Assembly (NCBI GenBank): GCA_030549335.1
Contig: CM060187.1
Coordinates: forward strand, 53,960,203-54,024,202
Reading direction: 5' to 3'
DNA length: 64,000 nt
Origin: Pontederia crassipes
Taxonomy: Eukaryota > Streptophyta > Magnoliopsida > Commelinales > Pontederiaceae
A program made the translations under genes and the position numbers. Numbering within the stretch: the stretch's first letter is position 1; each line of letters begins with the position of its first letter. This document shows, piece by piece, positions 45,901 through 58,200 of this stretch. The notes beneath the pieces are model-generated. The model had not been told where the DNA came from, made no database searches, and was given only the letters and a program-made list of their open reading frames with translations.

Positions 45901-48900
45901 AGACTAGGAAGTTGATGGTAAAATTGTTCTCAGTTTATATTATTGTAATAATGAATATTTTGACAACACAAGTTACGCTAGAAGTCACTTTTTGTAATTA
46001 ATGCTTTCAAGTACACTGGAAAAGAATACTGATCAAACAAGATAAACTCAATGAGATTATCAGTATTATAATTTCTTTAGGACATAATCTGGAACATTAT
46101 GTTAGAGAACTATAGAGTCAAATGAATTTTGAAAAACAGCATCTTGAACATTAAAATATAATTACCAGAAATTCTGTGGGCTATGCTTGGTAGCAGAAAT
46201 CACTACAGCAAGCTGAAAATCTGCTCCTGGTCCATCCACGTGTTTGCCTCTAGTGCAATAAACTGCACAGACTCCTTTTGGATAAGTTTCACCTACATAT
46301 TTGCAGAGTTCCACATCGAGGGCATTCCTGTATAAACAAGGTGATGCACATCCATGGAACAGACAAAACTAAATGCATAGTCCCTCTAAAAAACAAATAA
46401 ACATATATTTATCTAGAAGTTGTCTGTGTATAGGCCCATTAACCAAAGCATATGATCATGGTTCTTAACTTCTTATTGTCCGTATAGGTAGTACAGTGGG
46501 CTATATGAAATTCTTGGAAGACAACTTGGTGATATAAGTTAAAATGGAAAGATTCAAAACAATAATTGACAACTCATTTTGTTGTTTACTATGCCAACTT
46601 ATTTTCTTGCTTTTACCCATATATATAAACAATGTTATCTGTTTACATGTTCTTATAATACAATAAATTCTACAACATAATGTGATTTCGATTTTTAGAC
46701 AAGTAACTACAGGTTGTTGTTAATATAGTAAAGATATTTAAATACTAAGATAAGATAAGTTTCATTGGTAACAATATTAACAGTGATTATTCATTTCCTT
46801 GCCTGAAGGTGCAAGAGATGACCTGACTTATGTAACAAAAAGTGTATTACAATGCAGAAACAGTTATTGTTAAGCTAGAGGTTTGCAGACATCTCTTTTT
46901 GAAAGGAGAGGTTTGCAGACATTGATCGCAGAGACATAAGATAACATGTTTTTCCTACAATTTTTAATTGAGTATGAAAAGTGATCTTGACAAAATTAAA
47001 GAAAGGAAAAAGGTCAACACTTGCATAGAAGATTAATTGCAGTGAGTAAGATAATAGGAAACTAGTGCAGTTCTAGTATGACATACCGAAACTCCTCAAT
47101 ATATGATGATGGAAGCTCTTCATCTGTAGCAGGCCTCAGGTTTGTGCAAACCTAGACAGCATATGCAACCTTGCAAAAATCAAATACTAAAGTTGCTTGC
47201 AAATTGATGATTAGGAAAATGATCTTGCTAACTTTAGGCAGTGGTCTTTAACATAAGGACTTTTTTTGAGAAGGACTTAAGAAATTAATGGATGTCCAGA
47301 GATACCTTTTTGAAAAGAAAAGTTACAAGTTTCCAAAAGTGGATGAGTTATGTTCCTTAAATTATTAAAATGAACTTGGTAAACAAAATTCCGAAAAAAT
47401 TACACCAAATGCCCTCCAACTTTAAGGTTTACTTAGCGATATCATCCAACTTCACTTTGTAACACAAATGTCTTTCATCTTTTAACGCGTTTCACCCGAT
47501 GTCCTCTTTACATGGGACAGCCGGTTTTCCGGATTTTCGTCGACGTGGCGTCCACGTGGCCATCTCCTCTCTCCTCCACACAAATAGTCGTCCGACGTGG
47601 CATGCTCCGACGTGGCACCACATAAAATTATACCAAATACCCTCCAACTTTAAGGTTTGCTCAACGATACCCTCCAACTTTATTTTGTAACTCTAATGCC
47701 CTCCATCTTTTAACTCGTTTCATCTCATGTCCTCTTTACCTGGGACAGGTGATCTTCCGATTTTCCGTCGACGTGACGTCCACGTGGTTATCTCCTCTCT
47801 CCTCCACGCAAATAGCCGTCCGACGTGGCACCACATATTAAACCCTCTTACTTACCGTAAGTTGACCCACTCACTGTTAATTTATTTCCTTATTTCCCCC
47901 TTTTCAAATAGTGTCGCGGTCCGTTCGCGTTCGCCATTGTCCACTGTTAGGATCCATCGCGCATGTGGTGCCACTTTTCAAATAGCGTCGCGGTCAACTT
48001 ACGGTAAGTAAGGGGGTTTAATATGTGGTGCCACGTCGGAGCATGCCACGTCGAACAACTATTTGCGTGGAGGAGAAAGGAGATGGTCACGTGGACGCCA
48101 CGTCAACGGGAAACCGAGAGACCACCTGTCCCAAGTAAAGAGGACATGAGGTGAAACAAGTTAAAAGATGGAGGGTATTGGTGTTACAAAACGAAGTTAG
48201 AGGGTATCGCTGAGCAAATCTTAAAGTTGGAGAGCATTTGGTGTAATTTTATATGGGGCCACGTCGGACGACTATTTGCGTGGAGGAGAGAGGAGATGAC
48301 CACGTGGACGCCACGTCGATGAAAAACCGAGAAACCGGCTGTCCCAGGTAAAGAGGGCATCGAGTGAAACGCGTTAAAAGATGAAGGATATTTGTGTTAC
48401 AAAGTGAAGTTGGAGGGTATCGCTGAGCAAACCTCAAAGTTGAAGGGCATTTGGTGTAATTTTTTCACAAAATTCCTGATTCAAGTACATTTTTAAATAG
48501 AAGATTATAAGCTCATTCTAAAATATTTGAAGATATATCCGCCAGCACCTGGTGGTATCAGGATTGAACAATTAGTCATGTCTTAAAATTTCCTATAGTT
48601 TGCAGAACACTTTGCAGAAAATTATTTAATGAAAAAATAAAACAGCATGCCAGTCTAGTGGAATCAATGATCCCACAAAGGAACTTCTCCCAGCAATATT
48701 TGCTGGCAGACAAAACTACTTACCATGCAAAGGATGCTACACTGAGTTAAAGAGTTTCTACTGTAAGGTCGAAGGTGTTTAAAGATTCTTAATAAATAAT
48801 TTTAAAATGTCGTCATGTAAAATAAATATGTCCATACTAAAAACTTTCTTCCTTTAGATGAACTTAAGAACAAAGGAAACAACATACTTGTTTTTTTAGA

Positions 48901-49750
48901 GAGAAGAGGAAAGCGCTTACTTGTTTGACATGATCAATGGTAACAACTTGTGCAGTCCTTGGATCCAAGTAGCTGCTTTTACCAATTTCACCATATGATG
49001 TTATGATGACCTAAAAGGAGCATATATCAGCATACATAGTCAAAAGAAACATATACATGAATGGTAAAACAATTGGTGAGATATAAGGGAACCATAACAT
49101 ATTTTCTTTAACATTATTTAAACAACTAAGTTGGGCATTTCAAAATTTTATATTATCCTTGAGCTCGTCACTTGGACTCGATATATAAATAGCAACAGAA
49201 CAAAGCAAACAAACATTAGACTGTCTAGTCGAGTCGTGTTGTGTATATAAACCCTGCTACAATAAACTGAGGAATAGAGACGTCGCAATAACTTCCAGAA
49301 ATATATTAATTAAATTCTGGGAACATGCAAAAAATGTCCAAAGATCCCACGATAAAGGAAGCAACAACCATGCGTTATAACCAGTTAAATTACATAGTAT
49401 GCGACGAAGGAAGCAACTTGAAGGGCGAACTCACGTCACCACTTCGATCGGGCATCTCGAGGGTGACCAAATGCGCCTTGTTATAGGTCGGGAACGCCTC
49501 CTCGGCCGCAATCTCGTAGACTCGGTCGTTGCCAAGAATCGCTCTCACATCTGCGGAGTCCGGCGGGGGAGACATCAGACCTCCGTGAGCCAAATTGTGG
49601 AGGGGAGGAAAAGACGACGATATAAGCGATACCTTTGGCGACGTATGAGATCTCGCCGGCGGGTGCGCTGGTGAGGAACCACTTGGCGATCTCCAACTTC
49701 TGCTTCTCGCTGAGAGTCTCCGGCTCATCGGCTCCTCCTCCGTCTGCCAT
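42963..49750 (-). CDS. CPA: F-actin capping protein subunit alpha (CPA)
   Basis: With the beta subunit it forms the CapZ heterodimer, which caps actin-filament barbed ends in the cytoplasm. Ten exons join in phase to 308 aa, the usual plant length. In transcript order: 49633-49750, 49435-49550, 48921-49010, 47087-47151, 46166-46327, 44850-44928, 44683-44760, 43591-43665, 43470-43505, 42963-43070. It begins MADGGGADEPETLSEKQKLE. Landmarks are FPTYNKAHLVTLEMPDRSGD, VIITSYGEIGKSSYLDPRT, VCAVYCTRGKHVDGPGADFQ, VGGHYFEEGNVQLDA and the C-terminal actin-binding region KLPVTRTLFPWHNTLQFSLN, ending MAKELGVGK and TGA at 42963-42965. No catalytic residue applies. Intron 3 carries a fold-back transposon and intron 7 a short retroposon; neither touches splice sites. 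The first exons are GC-rich. It is divergent from the gene at 50808. Confidence 0.97.
44041..44217 (+). mobile_element. ~177-bp (TTG)n-tailed short retroposon in CPA intron
   Basis: It begins AACTCCGCCTATGTTTTATA and ends in (TTG)n, flanked by a perfect 16-bp duplication ATAGTATTGGCTATGA (44025-44040 and 44218-44233). Internal words AGCCGGTCCCAAGCCCGG, GGAGGAGGGTTGTGTTAGG and CCCACCTAGTGGGATAAG resemble, from memory, the 3' region shared by plant Au-type SINEs and RTE LINEs. No clear tRNA-like pol III promoter is visible. It lies antisense to CPA. Confidence 0.85.
47393..48466. mobile_element. Mutator-like fold-back element with nested relative, in CPA intron 3
   Basis: A perfect 10-bp duplication ACAAAATTCC (47383-47392 and 48467-48476) flanks 1,074 bp whose ends are identical inverted repeats (AATTACACCAAATGCC...). 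Long arms continue with TTAACGCGTTTCAC, GGGACAGCCGG and CGTCCACGTGG. A second inverted pair sits inside at 47624-48250 with the same arm order, so either a relative inserted into the loop or the arms duplicated. A 9-11-bp duplication and long arms point to a non-autonomous Mutator-like element. No transposase is present. Confidence 0.85.
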
Positions 49751-50807
49751 TAGAGCGAACTGCGGATCTTCCGGAGCCTACCGTTTTTTTTTTTTTTCCT
49801 TTTCCTTTTCCGCCGTTTGCAGCGGAAAAAAAGAGAACAAAATAGATTATTTTAAAAGTTTGCCATCCGTTTTTTAAATTTTTTTTATTGATAAAACGTA
49901 ATTTTATAAATAAAAATGCGAAAGAACAAAAAGAGAAAATAAAACGAATGACATCTGTTAAAAAGATTAGGGAGATTAAATGGCTTTATAGCAAAAAATA
50001 ATGTTTGTTTAATTGCGTTATGCAAAATATTAAAATACAAGAAAGCTAACAAATGTGCAAATTAATATTTTATTAATCGTGGTACTCAAAATAATACAAA
50101 ATAACTAAAAAAATTATAGGGGAAAATATTTTTTTTTTACTTGCCATTTCTGCTGTTGCTAGGGTTTCTTACGTTCTCTTTTTTTTTTCTTTTTTGCTTA
50201 AATCATCCCATCTGAAAACTTAAATTTTCTACCAAAAACCTCTGCAAGAATCGCCAGTGTAATTTCTTACTCCAATAATACAATTTAATACTTAAAAAAG
50301 GAAATGCAACTATCACATACGAATAAAAGTGACTATTCTACTAAATTAATCAATTATTATTTGAAATTTGGGACTCAAGAATTGCTTATTCCTTTTTTTA
50401 GAAGAATAATTTATCGTTAGAAAACACTATTTTCAAGATCATTTTTTTAAAAAATGAAAACTCTGCCATTTAACTTTTCTAATGGATAACAGAATCGATC
50501 ACAAAAAATAAGTGCAACACAAGAAAGGTTGAGTGAGAAATTTTATTTTGTGTATAGAAAATGAAAATGTAAAAGAATAATATATCATTTTTTTTTATCA
50601 GATTTAATAATTGATCCAAATTTTATACTATGTGAATTTAACTATTTGAATTCTCTGGTGTGTGACACTCACTCGTCCAGATGGACCAATGGTTGCCTGT
50701 CTCCGTGTTCACCCACCGAGTTAAAACGAGTTGATCCGAGTCGAGACGGGTATACACCGCAGGAGCCCCTTGGAGGGGCCAAAGCGGAGCTCTCGTCGAC
50801 GACGGGG
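49751..50807. promoter_or_regulatory. Shared region between divergent CPA and unknown gene
   Basis: About 1.05 kb separates the two start codons. The middle is AT-rich and featureless; both edges turn GC-rich within ~100 bp of the ATGs. It must contain both promoters, although no convincing TATA box was found. In the right leader, an in-frame ATG at 50646 precedes the chosen start. Confidence 0.5.
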
Positions 50808-53773
50808 ATGGCGGCAATCTCGTCTAGACTTCTCCCGCTCCGCCTCGCGTTCTCCATCTCCTTCGCCTTCTCCTTCTCCGCTGTAACCCTCTCTATTTCT
50901 TCCACTCCTCCCAGAACCCCCTCTTTCCTCGCCGTCAAGCGGTCCTCCTACGGCCCGGCCAACGCCGACGCTTCCCCTTCTCCCTCTCCTCGAGCCCTCG
51001 CCCGGGACCTCCTCTCCCTCCTCGGCACGCCGGATGATGCCTCGAGGGTCGATGCAGGAGAGGCCCGCGAACTTCGTTCTTGCCTCCGGTTTCTCGTCCC
51101 CTTCGATCCTTCTTGGGGAACCGGTTCCATAGGGCCCCGGAAGCTCGCCGGGGGTGGCTGCGGCGATGCCGATGAGTTGGTGTGGTGGCCACCGGAGCCA
51201 GTGATGGAGCTCGCCCGCCTTGCCGTCGATTCAGGTGGAGACCCTGCGGTGATCCAGATGCCGCTGGATCCCACTCGCTTGCCTGTGAGTTCGTCTCGGC
51301 CTTTTCTTTTTATGATGATATAAAATTATCACTTTTTTTAAAGATTTTTGCTTATTCAAAGCAGGTGCATGCTTTTTGGTAAATAAGTTGCTTTTTCTAA
51401 TTGAATTTAGAGTTGCAACATTTGCCTCGATTAAATTCGACCGTTCTTACTTTTTTTGTTGACATTATTGATCCAAGTTTTGGATAAAGTTCCAATTTTG
51501 ATCAAGGCTAGAGGATAAACAAGTGATTACTTTATATGTAATGCTTTCGGTTTGCTAGGTGCCTGATGTGGAAGGTTTGAAGAAAGATAATTGTCAGCTC
51601 ACAAGAAATCCTTATGCTTATCGCTTCGCAAACAAGGTTCATGATTGTGAACTTAATGCTGTGGTCACTATTGTGAGAGGGAAGACTGAAGAAGTAACTA
51701 ATGTTTAAGCCCTATGAACAGGAGTTGAATTCTTATTTTGCCTTCTTGTTTGAGCTAATTGCCGCAAGAGCTCCTTCAGTGGGCCTGAATGTGTCTCTCT
51801 GCCGATATGACTTGTTTCATGGGCATATCTTCCTTGCTGCCGGCACAGGAAGGCTTGGCATATTGTAAGTTTAAAACAAACTGTTATACAATGTTATCAA
51901 ACTTTTTCAAGTGCATGCTTGGCTTCACCAGAGCCAGCCTTGTAGGATGTTTAGAGGATTTTTTCTAAGGGCATTCCACCAATTTCTAGTATCTTCCACA
52001 CTCATGTTGTGCCAAACTGTCAACTTCAATTATTTTTGCACAACAGTTCTAAAGAATACATGATCCGAAATGGGTTTGATGCCAACTTTTCCTTGAAATT
52101 TGTTATCAAGGTGGTGAGTTTGTTAGAGAGTTGCTGTCCCAACTTGGCAACATCCCCCCCACCTGAATATAACAGCATTCTTTTCAGACCAAGCCCACAG
52201 TGCAACAGCTGGAAGTACCCATCTGTATCTTGAGACAAACACCCTAACATCTCGTTGTCTGCCACCATAACGGAAAGATTGCCAGAAGTTCGCCGGTCAT
52301 CCTACTTGTTCAATTAATGTGTCATTGTTCTCTAGTTTATTGCCATGTAGATAACTTTTTGAAAACTCGTCATGAATATAAGTAAATGAAAGTAATTCAT
52401 GACATTCTCGATCCTGGGTACATAAATTTGTATCTCAAACTAAATGAGAATGGCTCATGACATTTTGAACCCTGGAGAAGATGACAATTGAATTAAGTAT
52501 CTTCTTTCGCTAACTCCATTTTCTTTCTACTTATGCATGTGAATGCACCTAATATAGTTTGTCTTTTACTGAAAGGAAGAATCTTTCATTTGCTTTACAT
52601 GCAGGTTCCATGCTAAAGAATACCCATGTTTCGACAAAGAGTTGTTTCCGCTTCATCTGGGCTATTGCCAAACAGGTATTGGAATCTTGTGTCATGTTGC
52701 AGGGTTTTCATCATCTCCTTCCTTTTAATCACTGGTTTTAAATAATTTGTATGGGAAATGAACATTTTGTTTCATGGAAAAAGTACATACTCTCACACAA
52801 CTGTTTTGTTTTCTCTCTTATAAACTATGCAACTTTTACTTTTATGAACACTCCACAAAGAAAAAGGTTATGACTATTTTTTTTTTGTATTTTCAGGATC
52901 AAATATTATGTATGATGACTCCATCAATTTGAGGAACATACTTTGGCTAGCCCCTCTTCCTAGTAATGCCACAAGAGCTTGGATGGCACCTGGTATATAG
53001 TCAATTTCATTTTCACATCTTCTGATTGTTGTGAAGGAAAGATGTTTTCTAAGATCATCCCTTTCATTTCTTTCTGAGAGAAGTTTATTTTCGTTGTTAG
53101 TACAGATGATAGAATAACTATCTTGAGTTTCTTCCTCTTTGCAATCGTTGAAGAACCCAACGACTTTTCCTGTCATGACATGGATAATGCACAAGTGCAT
53201 AACGATGGGCACACTTATCTTCATGGCACATCCTTCTAAAAAAAATCTTCATGGCACATCATTCAGTTTAGTACTGAAGGAGACATCACTTCACCATTCT
53301 TGAAGCATATAATGGAATACTTATATCATATTTGGGAGCACCGGAAATTAGCATAAAGCCTGTGAAGCTCCATTAGAAAGTTTTATTCCGACTTTCTGAA
53401 TTCAAACTTTTTATTGTTTATTTCTCTTTTTTTCGAAAAACTGGTGATGTTGCAGTATGAGGAATGAAAACTTTGCCTTGCTGTTAAACAAGTTTGATGT
53501 GTTTCAGGGGTATTATTGATCTTGGATGCTCATCCTAACGGTATCATATATAAACAACTTGTACCAGAATATGTGGACTATGTTAGGACAATTTATGAAG
53601 GTTCGTTATCTGTTCTCTTTTCGCATATTTTTGTTTCAAATGATCATTTACATTGTTCATAACTCTACCTAAATATTTGCTTTTAACCAGATGATTTGGG
53701 GGATGTTGTTGCCGATATCAATTATTTGCAGATTGAAAATGTCATTTCTGGTGATAAAATCTTTATTTGTTAG
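50808..53773 (+). CDS. Conserved plant protein of unknown function (At3g15110-like)
   Basis: No function is known to me. Seven exons join in phase to 346 aa: 50808-51284, 51559-51636, 51722-51864, 52605-52675, 52897-52992, 53508-53600, 53691-53773. The N-terminus (LPLRLAFSISFAFSFSAVT) is a signal peptide or membrane anchor, followed by a serine/proline-rich stretch. Conserved-looking blocks are CQLTRNPYAYRFANK, NVSLCRYDLFHGHIFLAAGT, GRLGILFHAKEYPCFDKELF, INLRNILWLAPLPSNATRAW, LLILDAHPNGIIYKQLVPEY and a C-terminal IFIC. It resembles Arabidopsis At3g15110 along its length (from memory), which argues it is complete. I prefer the start at 50808 because a hydrophobic segment follows; ATG 50646 in the same frame would add 54 unlikely residues. 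A short retroposon sits directly behind the stop. Confidence 0.85.
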
Positions 53774-53790
53774 GATTGTATATCATTCTT

Positions 53791-53977
53791 TTGAACTCCG
53801 CCTATGTTTTATAGCCGGTCCTAAGTCCGGATAAAGGAGGAGGGTTGTGTTAGGTCTCGACAGCCAGCGTAAAATCCTGTCGAATCGCATGAACATGGAT
53901 CAACGAATGCAGAATGGCGTCGTATGATCCATGTAGCCGACCCCACTTAGTGGGATAAGGTTTTGTTGTTGTTGTTG
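53791..53977 (+). mobile_element. (TTG)n-tailed short retroposon just after a stop codon
   Basis: Same family as 44041, with an intact AACTCCGCC start at 53794. The duplication TTGTATATCATTCTT is at 53776-53790 and 53975-53989. Its left duplication starts 2 bp after the stop of the upstream gene, so it must lie in that gene's 3' UTR or replace it. Confidence 0.85.
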
Positions 53978-54047
53978 TATATCATTCTTATTTTTTTACT
54001 AGAACATTGTGATATATCATTCTTATTTTTTTACTAGAACATTGTGA
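53978..54047. repeat. 35-bp tandem duplication
   Basis: TATATCATTCTTATTTTTTT through GAACATTGTGA occurs twice head to tail with a 35-bp period directly next to the retroposon. The first copy overlaps its target duplication. Confidence 0.9.
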
Positions 54048-54483
54048 TATTCAAATGCTTTTTTTTCTTGCAAGGACGCTTATTATTTTTTAAGATCTAA
54101 CGTAAATATCCAAAAGCATATTGTCTCAATTTTTCATTATGCATTCCGGTTTCCATTCGGAACCAAAATTTGATCTCAAGAATATCCAGTGTCCTCCAAG
54201 GGCTACCTTACTGTGAATATGATTTTGAATTCTCTGAAACTTTTTCTAGTGAAAAGATTTTTTATGACAAACTTTAAAGCCTTCTAAATGTCATGACCCA
54301 TTTTTACCCTTACAATGTAGAAGTTATAGTTATATCATTATTTACGACCTTGTGAAAAAGCAATAGTGTTTTAATGTATATTTGTCACCTATTTTATTTT
54401 TATACATTTAAATATATTCTTAAGCAATTGTTCTTTATGAGGGATCACACATTATTATTCGTATTTGCTAGATAAATCACTTA

Positions 54484-54515
<32 letters not shown>

Positions 54516-55223
54516 CACTCCATCTGAACCATCCGATAAAAAATTATAATGGTTACTAATACAATTAAATCAATTTCAATCATTATAATTGAAAAAAAAC
54601 TTTAATCTAATGGCTCAAATGAAGTTATAACAACAATTTTATCCTCTTTTTAGTATTTGTGTGCATCCAAGATACCAAAAAGGAAATTAAAATTAATGTA
54701 AAAATTTAAGTTTCTACTTTTAAAAGGACGCAATGGAAAATGATAACTTTAGGTCATGTGAAAGATCTTCCATATACCGCTAAACGTGAATTTGATGACA
54801 AATGCTTGGCAGAGAAAGTTTGCTTTTAATATCCTCGTTTTTTTTTTAAAAAAAATATTTCGTGACAAGATTAAGAACATAATTGCAGCTAACAGCCTCA
54901 TTCCAAATTTGAAAGGAGCCTCCTACACGATATAATTTGCCCATCAAAATGGATTATCACATAACAACTTGCAGCATCCTACAACTATATCCTGTGGGCA
55001 CAGTAATAACTTGTGCAGAAATATGACAAGGTTGTAACAATGGATGCTGGCCCTGTTTGCAACAGTATGAACCAATATGGTTTCACCATACATAATTAAA
55101 TATCACTCAGAGACGTTTTTCCCGATCATCTCGGCAGTATTCCCATGAGAGATGCCTTCTAACTTTTTTCTCTAACTCAAAAGCTCGCGACCAAGATGGA
55201 TGAACAAAAAAAAAAGGTTAGCT
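54048..55223. other. Intergenic between convergent genes
   Basis: AT-rich, with a (TA)n run at 54488-54515. It contains the 3' UTRs of the unknown gene and of the RNase H gene. No other gene is visible. Confidence 0.5.
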
Positions 55224-58200
55224 TCAATCCTCGGAAACTTCTCCAACTGCAAAAGAATTATAAGATGACCTATTAGTGGAAAGAATCTAAAAAAGCAACT
55301 GTACTTAGGATGATCCTAATTACGCACTTTGGAGATCTGCAGCCAAATTTGCTTGATGATCAGCATCGGAATTGAACGCCTACAATAACAATCCAGGAAG
55401 AAAAGTTTTAATACATGGGCAAAAAGTCAACAGAAAAGGTTTGAGTACATGGGCAAAAGTGAATGCAAAATAACAATATCAAAAGTTAACTAATTGCGCG
55501 TCATCTGCAAAATGGAAACTAACGTGCTGTCTTACTAAATGGCCAGGAAGTCTGGAAATGTTCTTTTATCATTTCCATAAATTCTAGTTCCACTTCTAGG
55601 ATTTTTATGCTACCAGCCTACCATAGAAAGAAATTGATTCATACACACGTGTACAAGTCACATTTTAATAATACATAGAGGATGACTTCTCAAGTTGGTA
55701 GTCACCCTGGCCCTTCACAAAAAAGGAAAAAGAAAGGGAAAGCCGTGACAGCAGGCACTACACTAAGAGAGTGCCTGCAGGCCCTGCACAACAATAGACA
55801 TTTTCTGATAGGTTGAGTGTTATCATATTTAAAAACAGATCCTAGAGTTTCTAAATCATTTTCAGCTTCTTATCTATACTAAGTTAGTCACAGTACAAAG
55901 AACTGGGTTCAAACAAGCTACTACTACTTGGGGAAAAGGATTTGATGAAAATAAATCTGGATGTTACATAGACAGGTAATTGAGAAAATTCTACCCTTTT
56001 AACATGGCTGATACTGAATGATGAGAACAATCCCTTGAGGCCTTTGGCCTCCTTACATAGTTTAGCAATATGTGGTTTCTTGGCTCTCCACAGATCTTCC
56101 ATCTGTTTCCAAGTATATACAGCAAGAAATAATTAGGACAGTAGAAAAGAAGACAAATCATATCACAAAGTTGTTAGGCTAGATAATTAGAAAAGAGCTG
56201 ATTGTTAACATATGTCAAGATTATAGCATTGGAATCAACATAAACTGATCGTAGATAACAATATACCTAAGCATATTCTCTTTGTTCATCATCTTTACAC
56301 TCAAAATAAACTCCAGGACTTTTTTTTTTAAAATGAAAATGACTTTTGATTACGTATTCAAATAGCAACCAGAGTTGTCCGAGTACAGCAAATGAAGGAC
56401 CTCCAGTGGAGGTGAATCCTCCCAAAAAATGTCGTGATCTACACGACGTGCCCAGAAAGCAAAAAATTCTGCCACTTGATTGATATTACGATTACAATGT
56501 TTCAATTCCCAATCAAGTAAAGTAGAAAGCAAATATTGAATGTCTTCAATAAGGCCGCCAATTTGCCAATGATGTCTCGCGTTGTCATTGATGATTTGCA
56601 CAAGAACTTGGGAATCCATCTCGATAAATAAGCGTCTATAACCTCTTTGAATGCATCTCTTTATTCCTTCAAAAAGTCCCCAAGCTTCCATATGACTTGC
56701 TATTCCATGTTATAAGCATAAACAGAAAACAAACACTTTTTTATGCTTTTTGTGGAGAGCGATGTCAGACAAAGCGGATTGTACACCACATCTTCTTTCT
56801 TCTATGGGAGTAGAGTTTTAGATAGCTGATATACTTTTCCATTTCTTGATGCTCTCTCTTAGAGTGCCCACACTTGTATATCATCTCCTTTTCAGGTCAA
56901 TTGGCCATCCTTTTTCCTCCCAAAAAAGAAAAAAAAAACACTTTTTGATGCTTCTCTAAGAGGCTTTCTGCTCGCAGCCTCTACTCTCGTTTTCTCTCTG
57001 GGGCACGACCTCAACCACTTTCCGGGCAGAGTGCAGACTTATATGGAATTCACATGTGCCACTCAAAGTAAAGATCTTGGCTTGGCTTGCGCAGCGCAAG
57101 AAATCGTTACCAGAGTACACTGAGCAAGATGGGCACCTGGTATCGATACTTCATGCCCTCCTGTATGTGGCACAACATACGAGGGCATCACTCATCTGCT
57201 CTTTAGGTGTACTATGGCACAGGAGGTATGGAGACAGATACACACCTCTGAAGTCACCTTTTCTATGGCTGATGCCTTTAGGCAATCACTCAAAGTTCTT
57301 AGTAGTCATTGGTGATATTTTTGGCGGTCACTTGGGCTATATGATTACAGCGTAACTGAGTTGTCTTTCGTAATGAGAGATGTCAAGTTGAGAACATTGT
57401 TCACTGTATCTCTTTTATGGTTAGAGAGCGGGAGTTCCAGTAGTTTCTTAATTGTGTATCCTTCTTTTTGGTGTTTTCTTTACAGAATACACACTTGCCC
57501 AGCACTAACCTTTTGATAATATAGTACTATGGATGGAACCATAACTTGGTTCGCATCCTTTTTCGCCTAACAAAAACATTTCTTGGTGCTGCCAAGTGGA
57601 ATACACTCTTCACATATGTCCTAAAGTCTTGAAATCTAAAATTGAATCCATGAAAGAAGTAACAAGCACCCAATCTAAACACCATCCACATGGCTCTTAT
57701 AATATACTGAAATTGCACATTTGTCGAAAGTAGAGGTATAATGGAATACTTGTTTCAACAAAATGTAAGGAATGTACGCTATAGAATGGTCAAGGCAAAG
57801 GTGACCATCAAACTGGCATGTATAGTCATGATGACAAGGGTACAAAAGAACAAAGGGATGTGTTAAATATGCACTTCGCAATGTGATTGGATCTAATAGT
57901 AAAGAAAGAGAAAGAAATGGTACAACAAGTTGAACTCAAAGGACAAAATTCAGCTTTTAACAACAAAATAACACAAAACGATGGTCTTACATTAAGTAAT
58001 TTGAAATTCAATTTCAAGAACTTGTATGATAAATATTCAATGCATAACAGTGAAAGTTCGCAGTCAGTTAGATGTTTTCTGGCAATAAGTGATCTTCGGG
58101 GGTTGATTAGAGAGTGATAGTCATCCATGCTGTATGTAGTTCCCAAAGGGGGCGTTTGGCAACTAGAACTAGGTGGAACCAGTTTTGCCAAACACCCAAT

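Noticed and set aside
47499-48011. Plus-strand frames in CPA intron 3
   Set aside because: They lie within the arms of the fold-back element and repeat each other (MSSLPGTG/MSSLHGTA); not genes.
52026-52268. 80-codon minus-strand frame in intron 3 of the unknown gene
   Set aside because: No family motif, no splice partners; possibly transposon debris but not supportable.
52874-53224. 116-codon minus-strand frame
   Set aside because: Half of it is the antisense of exon 52897-52992; the rest is intron.
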